From contig NZ_FONV01000001.1 in assembly GCF_900113015.1 (NCBI RefSeq), positions 682,001-746,000 of the forward strand: a stretch of DNA of 64,000 nt. Direction: 5' to 3'. Every line of letters starts with the position of its first letter. Within the stretch, counting starts at the first letter, position 1. Below the pieces are notes generated by a model, which searched no databases, was not told the DNA's origin, and was given only the letters and a program-made list of their open reading frames with translations. A program made the position numbers and the translations under genes. Source of the DNA: Actinoplanes philippinensis (GTDB taxonomy: Bacteria; Actinomycetota; Actinomycetes; Mycobacteriales; Micromonosporaceae). Shown here piece by piece: positions 58,429 to 64,000 of this stretch.

Positions 58429-59119
58429 CCTCGGCCGGGGCGGCCTGCACCAGGGCGTCGATCAGCTTGTCGATGGTGCCGGGGAAGGCCGAGTTGTACA
58501 TCGACGGCAGGTGCTCGCGGACCAGGTGCACGTTGGGGTAACCGTCGGCCGGCAGGGAGGTGTAGACCCGGGACCACGCCTCCTGCTCGGCCGCCTCCTG
58601 CTCCTCGGTCAGCTCGGCGGCGTCGACGGCGGCCACCGCCAGCACCGTGTCGACGAAGTCGCGGTAGTGGCGCACCGCGTCGGCCGGGGCGAACCCGGCG
58701 CTCAGCATGATCCCGATGCCGGTGTCGACGACCCGCATCTCGTGCGGCCCCGCGGTGACCCGGATCGCCCGCAGGTGCGCCAGCCGCGGGTGCAGCCGCA
58801 TCGACCGGCGCAGCGACGCCGCCAGGTCACGCAGCGAGTCGGCCCAGTGCTCGCGCGGCACGAACTCGGCGAACGCGTCACCGATCAGCCGGTCGGCGAG
58901 GGCCAGCAGCAGCGCGTCCATGTCGCGGAAGTAGCGGTAGACGGCGGTCGGGTCGGCGCCCAGCTCGGCGCCGAGCCGGCGGACGCTCAGCTTGTCGCCG
59001 CCGGGCGCGTCGATCAGGCGGAGGGCTGTGTCGACGATCATGTCCGCGGTCAGCACGACGCCGGTGCGGGTCTTCCGGCGTCGTGCCCCCACGCTGCGCA
59101 CACGTTCCGTTCCAGGCAC
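58388..59119 (-). CDS. TetR-family regulator
   Basis: A 243-residue regulator with GTG start. HTH: TADMIVDTALRLIDAPGGDKLSVRRLGAELGADPTAVYRYFRDMDALLLAL, the Tn10-type layout with a C-terminal TetR_C-like domain. A perfect 24-bp palindrome lies between this gene and the divergent oxidoreductase gene, its probable target. It overlaps the 3' end of the acyl-CoA dehydrogenase gene by 41 bases. Confidence 0.9.
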   Translation of the reverse strand: MPGTERVRSVGARRRKTRTGVVLTADMIVDTALRLIDAPGGDKLSVRRLGAELGADPTAVYRYFRDMDALLLALADRLIGDAFAEFVPREHWADSLRDLAASLRRSMRLHPRLAHLRAIRVTAGPHEMRVVDTGIGIMLSAGFAPADAVRHYRDFVDTVLAVAAVDAAELTEEQEAAEQEAWSRVYTSLPADGYPNVHLVREHLPSMYNSAFPGTIDKLIDALVQAAPAEVSGTRTSSPPGRS

Positions 59120-59138
59120 CCCACCACCTTAGGCGGTT

Positions 59139-59162
59139 CTTATGTCAACGCATTGACATAAG
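59139..59162. promoter_or_regulatory. Perfect 24-bp palindromic operator
   Basis: CTTATGTCAA-CGCA-TTGACATAAG is a perfect 10-4-10 inverted repeat 20 bases from the TetR start and about 85 bases before the oxidoreductase start, an AT-rich island in GC-rich DNA. Confidence 0.8.
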
Positions 59163-59245
59163 CGTGCGGGGGGCGGTTTCATCTGTTCACGAGATCTCCA
59201 CGGGCCGACACCCGAGAGGTCTCGAGAGAGTTGAAGGGACTCACC

Positions 59246-60670
59246 ATGGCGGTCACACCCCCCGCTTACGATCTGGCGATCCGCACCGACGAGCAGCGCA
59301 TCCGCAAGGCCCTGGCCGGCGCCGCCCGTACCCCGTTCTGGCTGGAGGACCCGGGTCGGCCGGCCCCCCAGCCGGCGCTGAACGGCTCCACCGACGCGGA
59401 CCTGCTGGTCGTCGGCGGTGGCTACTGCGGGCTGTGGACGGCGCTGATCGCCAAGGAGTCCGACCCGGCGCTCGACGTGGTGCTCGTCGAGGGCAACGAG
59501 ATCGCGTGGGCCGCCAGCGGCCGCAACGGCGGTTTCGTCGAGGCCAGCCTCACCCACGGCACCGAGAACGGGCGCCGCCACTTCGCCGACGAGCTGCCGA
59601 TCCTGGACGCGCTCGCCGCGGAGAACTTCGCCGGCTTCGAGGCCGCCCTCACCCGGCACGGCATCGACGCCGAGTTCCAGAAGGAGGGCGTGCTCGCCGT
59701 CGCCACCGAGCCGCACCAGGTCGACGAGCTGCGCGAGGCGATCACCGACGGCACCACGTTCTACGAGCGCGACGAGCTCGCCACGCTGGTGAGGTCGCCG
59801 CTCTACCGGGCCGGCCTGATGCAGCACGAGGGCGCCGCGCTGGTGCACCCGGCCAAGCTGGCCTGGGGCCTCAAGGCGGCCTGCCTGCGCCTGGGCGTGC
59901 GGATCTTCGAGAACACCCCGGTCACCGACATCAAGGACCAGGGCGCGACGGTACGGGCGGCGACCTGGGCCGGCAGCGTCCGCGCCGGCAAGGTCGCGCT
60001 GGCCACCAACGGCTTCCCGTCGCTGCTCAAACGCAACCGCCTGCTGACCGTGCCGGTCTACGACTACGTGCTGATGACCGAGCCGCTGACCGGCGAGCAG
60101 GTCGCCGCGATCGGCTGGACGAAGCGTTTCGGCATCTCGGACACCTCGCGGCAGTTCCACTACTACCGGATGACCGCCGACAACCGGATCCTGTGGGGCG
60201 GCTACGACGTCGTCTACCACAAGGGCGGCGCGATCCGGCCCGAGCACGACCAGAACCCGGAGACCTTCACCCGGCTCGCCGATCACTTCCTGCGCACGTT
60301 CCCGCAGCTCGGGGACGTGAAGTTCAGCCACGCCTGGGGCGGCATGATCGACATGTGCACCCAGCTGGCCGCGTTCCAGGGGCGGGCCATGGGCGGCAAG
60401 GTCGCCTACAGCAGCGGCTTCACCGGCCTGGGCGTGGCCGCCACCCGCTACGGGGCGACCGTGATGCTCGACCTGCTCGACGGGCGCGACACCGTGCGTA
60501 CCCGCGTCAAGATGGCCAAGAAGAAGCCGCTTCCCGTACCGCCGGAGCCGGTCCTCTACCCGGCCGTGCAGGTGATCCGCAACGCGATCGCCCGCTCGGA
60601 CCGCAACGGCGGCCGCGACGGTTTCATCCTGAAGGCGGCCAACGCCTTCGGCTTCTCCTTCGACTCCTGA
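59246..60670 (+). CDS. FAD-dependent oxidoreductase, DAO family (gamma-glutamylputrescine oxidase-like)
   Basis: A 474-residue flavoprotein from the ATG at 59246 (GAAGGGA upstream). FAD-binding GxGxxG: ADLLVVGGGYCGLWTALIA, then ASGRNGGFVEASLTHG as in the PuuB/OrdL branch of the DAO family; later VLMTEPLTG, ILWGGYDVVYHKG, WGGMIDMCTQL and YSSGFTGLGVAATRYGATVM. It oxidises an amine or amino acid derivative to an imine with H2O2 formation; a polyamine-related substrate is inferred from family. A stem-loop follows the stop. Confidence 0.9.
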   Translation: MAVTPPAYDLAIRTDEQRIRKALAGAARTPFWLEDPGRPAPQPALNGSTDADLLVVGGGYCGLWTALIAKESDPALDVVLVEGNEIAWAASGRNGGFVEASLTHGTENGRRHFADELPILDALAAENFAGFEAALTRHGIDAEFQKEGVLAVATEPHQVDELREAITDGTTFYERDELATLVRSPLYRAGLMQHEGAALVHPAKLAWGLKAACLRLGVRIFENTPVTDIKDQGATVRAATWAGSVRAGKVALATNGFPSLLKRNRLLTVPVYDYVLMTEPLTGEQVAAIGWTKRFGISDTSRQFHYYRMTADNRILWGGYDVVYHKGGAIRPEHDQNPETFTRLADHFLRTFPQLGDVKFSHAWGGMIDMCTQLAAFQGRAMGGKVAYSSGFTGLGVAATRYGATVMLDLLDGRDTVRTRVKMAKKKPLPVPPEPVLYPAVQVIRNAIARSDRNGGRDGFILKAANAFGFSFDS

Positions 60671-60678
60671 GCGCCGGC

Positions 60679-60703
60679 GGGCCGGCCTCGACGAGGCCGG
60701 CCC
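60679..60703. terminator. Hairpin after the oxidoreductase gene
   Basis: GGGCCGGCCTC and GAGGCCGGCCC pair perfectly over 11 bp around GAC, nine bases after the stop at 60670. Confidence 0.75.
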
Positions 60704-60783
60704 GGCATTCAGCCCTCACCGGGCCGTTCCTCATCGAGGCGGGCCGGCCGTGACCAGGCTGTTCCCATCGGCCGGGACGACCG

Positions 60784-61017
60784 TCACCGGGGCGCGCCGG
60801 ACGCCCGGAATCCGGGCTCGACCTCGCGGACGCAGTGCTCGGCGTCCTCCGCCGGCACCCCGCGCGCGGTCAGCGCCGCCATCGCCTCGGCCGGGCGCGC
60901 GCCGCCGTCGACGACGCTGATCCCGCCGCCGCTGCCCCGCACGAGATGAATCCGGTACCGCGCGCCGGTCCACTCCACGCGCGCCGCGGTCACCGGCCCT
61001 TCGGCTGCATCGCTCAT
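60784..61017 (-). CDS. Small hypothetical protein
   Basis: A 77-residue soluble protein beginning with ATG; strings VTAARVEWTGARYRIHLVRG and PAEAMAALTARGVPAEDAEHCVREVEPG suggest a small alpha/beta fold. No family recognised. It is downstream of the TetR gene on the same strand with 61 bases between. Confidence 0.55.
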   Translation of the reverse strand: MSDAAEGPVTAARVEWTGARYRIHLVRGSGGGISVVDGGARPAEAMAALTARGVPAEDAEHCVREVEPGFRASGAPR

Positions 61018-61078
61018 GCGATCAACCTACCGACCGCTCTCCGATGACCTGCACCGAGTCGCGCTCCGGTCGCGTGGA

Positions 61079-61726
61079 TCACTGGCTCAGAAGCGCGCCG
61101 AGCAACCCCCGCAAGGCCCGTTCGAAGAGATCGGCGCGGGGCGCGCCCGGGTCGCCGAAGGCGGCGATCAGATGGGGGTACGCCGTGAGGTCGAACCCGG
61201 TGAACGCCGGGGGCGGGGCGGCCCGTTCCTGACGCACGAAGAGCGTGACGACCCCGGTCATCATCGCCAGCGCCTCGAACTTGGCGGCGCTGGAGCACCG
61301 CACCGGCCCGAGGACCCGCAGGCAGTGGTCGAACCAGGCCAGCCCCTCGGGCCCGATCCCGCTGGGCCGGGTGAGCAGGTCGATCAGCCAGGGGTGACGG
61401 CGGTAGAGGCCGAGCTGCCGGCCGGCCAGCTCCAGCAGCGTGTCCATCGGGTCCGGCCCCGGCTCGGGATAGGGCCGCAGCTCGCCGATCACCCGGTCGG
61501 TCATCAGGTCGAGCAGATCGTCCCGCGACGACAGATAGCGGTAGAGACTGCCGGCCCCGGTGCCGAGCGCCCCGGCGACCGCCCGCATCGAGACCGCGGC
61601 CAGCCCGTCGGCGTCGGCGAGCGCGACGGCCGCCGCCACGATCTCGTCCCGGCTGTGTCCCGGCTGCGGTCCGCGGCTGCCGCGTTCGGGCCGGGTCCAG
61701 ATCGGAGATGCGTCGCTCACGTGCAC
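61079..61726 (-). CDS. TetR-family regulator
   Basis: A 215-residue regulator with GTG start (a second GTG lies two codons on). HTH: HSRDEIVAAAVALADADGLAAVSMRAVAGALGTGAGSLYRYLSSRDDLLDLM. The ligand-binding half is helical (TETR_C-type). A near-perfect 29-bp inverted repeat lies just before it, shared with the divergent hydrolase gene, which it most probably represses. Confidence 0.92.
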   Translation of the reverse strand: MHVSDASPIWTRPERGSRGPQPGHSRDEIVAAAVALADADGLAAVSMRAVAGALGTGAGSLYRYLSSRDDLLDLMTDRVIGELRPYPEPGPDPMDTLLELAGRQLGLYRRHPWLIDLLTRPSGIGPEGLAWFDHCLRVLGPVRCSSAAKFEALAMMTGVVTLFVRQERAAPPPAFTGFDLTAYPHLIAAFGDPGAPRADLFERALRGLLGALLSQ

Positions 61727-61730
61727 TACT

Positions 61731-61759
61731 GTAAACTGCGAACAGCGTTCGCGGTTTAC
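61731..61759. promoter_or_regulatory. TetR operator between regulator and hydrolase genes
   Basis: GTAAACTGCGAAC-agc-GTTCGCGGTTTAC, arms of 13 bp with one mismatch, covers the divergent promoter area five bases from the TetR start and 18 bases before the hydrolase start. Confidence 0.85.
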
Positions 61760-61776
61760 CGACGGAAGGTACCGAG

Positions 61777-62583
61777 ATGATCGAGATGAGAGACGGGGCG
61801 AGGATTCCGCTGCACACCACGGGCAGCGGACCGGATCTCGTGGTGGTGCACGGCGGCGGCGTGACCATCGACATCTACCGGCGGCTGGCGTCGAGGCTCG
61901 CCGACCGGTTCACCGTCCACCTCTACAACCGCCGGGGCCGGGCCGACGCCCCGCCGCGCAGCGTTCCCTACTCGATGCAGGAGGACATCGACGACCTGGC
62001 CACGGTGCTGGCGCACACCGGCGCGACCGACGTGCTCGGCCACAGCGGCGGCGCGGTCGTCGCGATGGAGGCGGCCCGGCAGCAGGTGCCGATGCGGCGG
62101 CTCGCGGTCTACGACGTCCCGCTCCAGGTCGACGGGCTGTTCCCGGTCGACTGGCTGCCCGGCGCGCGGGCGGCCGCGCGGGCCGGCGACATCCCCCTGG
62201 CCCTGGCACGGACCGGCGCCGGGCTCAACCCTCAGCTGGCGGCGAGCAAGCTGCCGATGCGCATGCAGGTGGCGATGGTCAAGCTGTTCCTGCGCACGCC
62301 GATCGGCCGGATGATGGGCGAGCTGGTGGCCATGACGCTCGACGAGTCGGCATCGATCGACGAACACGGCGGACCGGCCTCCCGCTGGTCCGGCATCACC
62401 GCTGAGGTGTTGCTGGTCTGCGGCGCGAGCGGCCCGCCGTATTACCCGAGGATCCACCGTGCGCTGGCCGAGGCGATCCCCGGCGCCCGCACGCTGGAGG
62501 TCCCGGGCAGCAACCACGACGGCCTGGCCCGCGCGACCCCACGACTCGTCGAGCACTTCGCCGAGTTCTTCGCCCGCCCCTGA
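61777..62583 (+). CDS. Alpha/beta hydrolase
   Basis: A 268-residue alpha/beta-fold hydrolase. Oxyanion region DLVVVHGGGVTID, nucleophile Ser90 in VLGHSGGAVVAME and catalytic His in PGSNHDGLARA near residue 248 are clear; the acid is less clear because the usual VxGxxD strand reads LLVCGASGPPY. It probably hydrolyses an ester or similar small substrate. GAAGG precedes the ATG. Its TetR partner suggests induction by the substrate. Confidence 0.87.
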   Translation: MIEMRDGARIPLHTTGSGPDLVVVHGGGVTIDIYRRLASRLADRFTVHLYNRRGRADAPPRSVPYSMQEDIDDLATVLAHTGATDVLGHSGGAVVAMEAARQQVPMRRLAVYDVPLQVDGLFPVDWLPGARAAARAGDIPLALARTGAGLNPQLAASKLPMRMQVAMVKLFLRTPIGRMMGELVAMTLDESASIDEHGGPASRWSGITAEVLLVCGASGPPYYPRIHRALAEAIPGARTLEVPGSNHDGLARATPRLVEHFAEFFARP

Positions 62584-62630
62584 GCCGATCCCGTGGCCGC
62601 GCCTCCCCACGCTCCCCGCGGCCCCGCCCG

Positions 62631-62810
62631 CGACGACGGTGCGCCGGCAGCACGGGATCCCCGCGGCCGGCGCCGACCTCGCGCCCCCCGCCTGCGACGA
62701 CGGTGCGCCGGCAGCACGGAATCCCTGCGGCCGGCGCCGACCTCGCGCCCCCGCCTGCGACGACGGTGCGCCGGCGGCACGGGATCCGCGCGGCCGGCGC
62801 CGACCTCGAC
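62631..62810. repeat. Three tandem 63/64-bp repeats after the hydrolase gene
   Basis: Units beginning CGACGACGGTGCGCCGGC start at 62631, 62695 and 62758. Each includes CGGCCGGCGCCG self-complementary sequence. The stretch 62584-62947 holds no convincing gene. Together with the following hairpin it forms a transcription barrier between convergent genes. Confidence 0.8.
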
Positions 62811-62840
62811 TCCGCCAGGGCACCCACCCCTGGCGGAGTC
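62808..62840. terminator. 13-bp perfect terminator hairpin
   Basis: GACTCCGCCAGGG (62808-62820) and CCCTGGCGGAGTC (62828-62840), loop 7 nt, lie at the end of the repeat array between convergent genes. Confidence 0.85.
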
Positions 62841-62947
62841 ATCCTGATGGTCGTCGCCTCGGACGGGGCCGGGCGATCGCTCCCGGCGAGACCGAGACGG
62901 CTGATCGACCGGTCGGGGCCACCGCGCAGGACCGCAACTGAATCGCT

Positions 62948-63307
62948 TCAGGAGGCGTGACTCGCCTGCCGGGACCGCCCGGGCGAGGAGTGCTCACCCG
63001 GGTGCCCCATGAACAGGGAGCAGTCGAGCTCGTCCCGGTTGACGACGGGGGCGGACCCGCGGCCCGGGCACCAGGTGTACGGGTTGATCTCCGAGGCGCT
63101 GAGGGTCCACTGGATCCACCACATCGTGGCGTCGACCTGCTGGCCGAGAGCGGCGTGGGAGCCTTCGTGGCCGAGTTCGAGTTCGCAGCCGAGTTCCGAC
63201 TGCACGCTCGGCGCCTCGGCGGGGAGCGCGTCGAAGAAGGCCAGCTGTGCCGCGTCGAGCGTGACACGGGCGGGGCAGGTCACCGGGTCTCCACTATCAA
63301 TCGACAT
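62948..63307 (-). CDS. Small protein with two CxxxxGHxGxH motifs
   Basis: A 119-residue protein of unknown function. It carries two identical-spaced motifs, CELELGHEGSH (41-51) and CSLFMGHPGEH (96-106), plus cysteines at TCPARV and WCPGRG, so it can bind one or two metal ions, probably zinc. A Trp-rich middle (MWWIQWTLSASEINPYTW) separates them. No signal peptide. It is the last of three genes in a minus-strand run. The double motif probably arose by internal duplication. No family name is assigned. Confidence 0.7.
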   Translation of the reverse strand: MSIDSGDPVTCPARVTLDAAQLAFFDALPAEAPSVQSELGCELELGHEGSHAALGQQVDATMWWIQWTLSASEINPYTWCPGRGSAPVVNRDELDCSLFMGHPGEHSSPGRSRQASHAS

Positions 63308-63347
63308 GCGTACATGGGTTCCCTCGATGCGCCCGCCCTACACCGGT

Positions 63348-63842
63348 TCACTGAACCGGTTTTGCTGAGGATCCCCGCGCCACGGCGGTCCACGCGTCGC
63401 TGACGCAGCCCTCCTCGTAGTCCCACCAGCCGTCGCGGGCGCCCGCCCGGAGCACCCGCTGGACTCCGGCCAGGTCGGCGGTCGGCGGCACCTCGAGGGC
63501 GACCAGCCCGTACTCCCGGATGCCCTCGCCGGTCACGCCGAACGGCTCGAACGCGTCGAGCACCCGCTGGTGGGAGCCGCGCAGGGGCCCGCTGTGCGAG
63601 GGGACGACCCGGATGGTGCAGCTGCCGGAGCCTTCGAGATGCTCGGCGGCCCAGAGCACGCCGTCGGCGTCGGCCTCGACCCGGACCAGGTCGCCGCTGG
63701 ACACGCCGCGCACGAACCAGGGCACATTGGTCAGCCGCACCACGTCGCCGCCGACTGTCTCACCCCAGAGGCTCTCCACCTCGACCGGCGGCCAGTCGTG
63801 ACCGTCGCGCGGCAGATCGAAGTGCACCTCGACCGCTGCCAT
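63348..63842 (-). CDS. DUF4265-like protein
   Basis: A 164-residue soluble protein (ATG at 63842; GTG at 63848 possible). The start EVHFDLPRDGHDWPPVEVESLWGE, then GDVVRLTNVPWFVRGVSSGDLVRVEADADGVLW, matches the DUF4265 pattern. Function unknown; these proteins often occur next to toxin-immunity or polymorphic genes, but nothing here supports that. It is followed by the metal-motif protein and preceded by a partial gene on the same strand. Confidence 0.75.
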   Translation of the reverse strand: MAAVEVHFDLPRDGHDWPPVEVESLWGETVGGDVVRLTNVPWFVRGVSSGDLVRVEADADGVLWAAEHLEGSGSCTIRVVPSHSGPLRGSHQRVLDAFEPFGVTGEGIREYGLVALEVPPTADLAGVQRVLRAGARDGWWDYEEGCVSDAWTAVARGSSAKPVQ

Positions 63843-63897
63843 CGCCACCCCGTACCCGACCTCACCCGTTCGCACGGGAACGTAGTGTCCCAGAAGA

Positions 63898-64000
63898 TCA
63901 GGTGGTGCCGGGCTCGGGCGTACGGCTGAGTGTGAGCCATTCGTCGCGGGTGATCGCATACTCCACCTCGCCCTCCTCGGACCCGGGGATCGGCGGGTAG
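63898..64000 (-). CDS. 3' end of an unidentified gene
   Basis: The frame is open from the right edge and ends at a TGA at 63898-63900, giving the C-terminal 33 residues (PPIPGSEEGEVEYAITRDEW then LTLSRTPEPGTT). It lies 55 bases upstream of the DUF4265-like gene and is probably in the same operon. Too short to identify. Confidence 0.6.
   Translation of the reverse strand, partial: YPPIPGSEEGEVEYAITRDEWLTLSRTPEPGTT

Noticed and set aside
1..64000. tRNA, rRNA, insertion sequence or prophage genes
   Set aside because: I looked for T-loop-like sequences, transposase and integrase motifs and saw none; a tRNA scan would be needed to be certain.

Overview
This is a 64 kb chromosomal window of very high G+C with frequent GTG starts, many ATGA/GTGA gene overlaps, TetR/GntR/ECF-sigma regulators and two-component systems. 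It reads as a filamentous actinomycete, and the gene content looks most like Actinoplanes or another Micromonosporaceae (inference from family content, not from a search). I found no tRNA, rRNA, insertion sequence, phage or CRISPR array.

Left part (1-8.5 kb): the 3' end of an acid-sugar catabolic operon (enolase-superfamily talarate/galactarate-type dehydratase, alpha-ketoglutarate semialdehyde dehydrogenase, TauE/SafE-type exporter), a decayed flavin reductase, a small sulfotransferase-like protein, a conserved hypothetical, a branched-chain-type aminotransferase, and deoC divergent from a HutC-type GntR regulator with visible palindromic operators. Two tandem-repeat arrays sit between genes here.

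Centre-left (8.5-25.3 kb): one 11.3 kb gene encodes a 3753-residue PKS-NRPS hybrid, FAAL-ACP-KS-AT-KR-ACP-C-A-PCP-C. It ends in a C-terminal Rossmann domain that resembles cyanobacterial-type acyl-ACP reductase (AAR) rather than a thioesterase or an SDR-type reductase domain. It is the only biosynthetic gene here. It is flanked by a divergent membrane PAS hybrid kinase, then an ABC-2 exporter pair followed by a DesK/NarL-type two-component system. A fatty acyl aldehyde-type lipoaminoacid is the likely product class, which makes this the most notable element of the window.

Middle (25.3-40.3 kb): a molybdopterin oxidoreductase, an ECF sigma factor with a membrane partner, a DUF3159 membrane protein behind an iron-box-like palindrome, an unusual cassette (35% Gln low-complexity protein, 92-residue helical protein, hairpin, cytosolic S8 protease), a membrane protein fused to a periplasmic-binding-type receptor, a metallo-hydrolase, and an OmpR-type two-component system. 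The two-component system shares 11-bp direct repeats with the promoter region of the neighbouring PepSY gene.

Right part (40.3-64 kb): a SigE-family sigma factor flanked by two paralogous membrane-anchored proteins, two MFS exporters, a HAD acid phosphatase, an RNA ligase 1 (DUF5565/RLIG1-type) homologue, a UPF0104 flippase-like protein divergent from a TetR gene, a LamG protein, a NarL-type system whose kinase carries a second, ATPase-less dimerisation domain, and a TetR-controlled fatty-acid/steroid beta-oxidation cluster (SRPBCC-thiolase-crotonase fusion, acyl-CoA synthetase, acyl-CoA dehydrogenase). The end holds a TetR/DAO oxidoreductase pair, a TetR/alpha-beta hydrolase pair and a few hypothetical genes. 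Near-perfect inverted repeats mark most divergent TetR intergenic regions.
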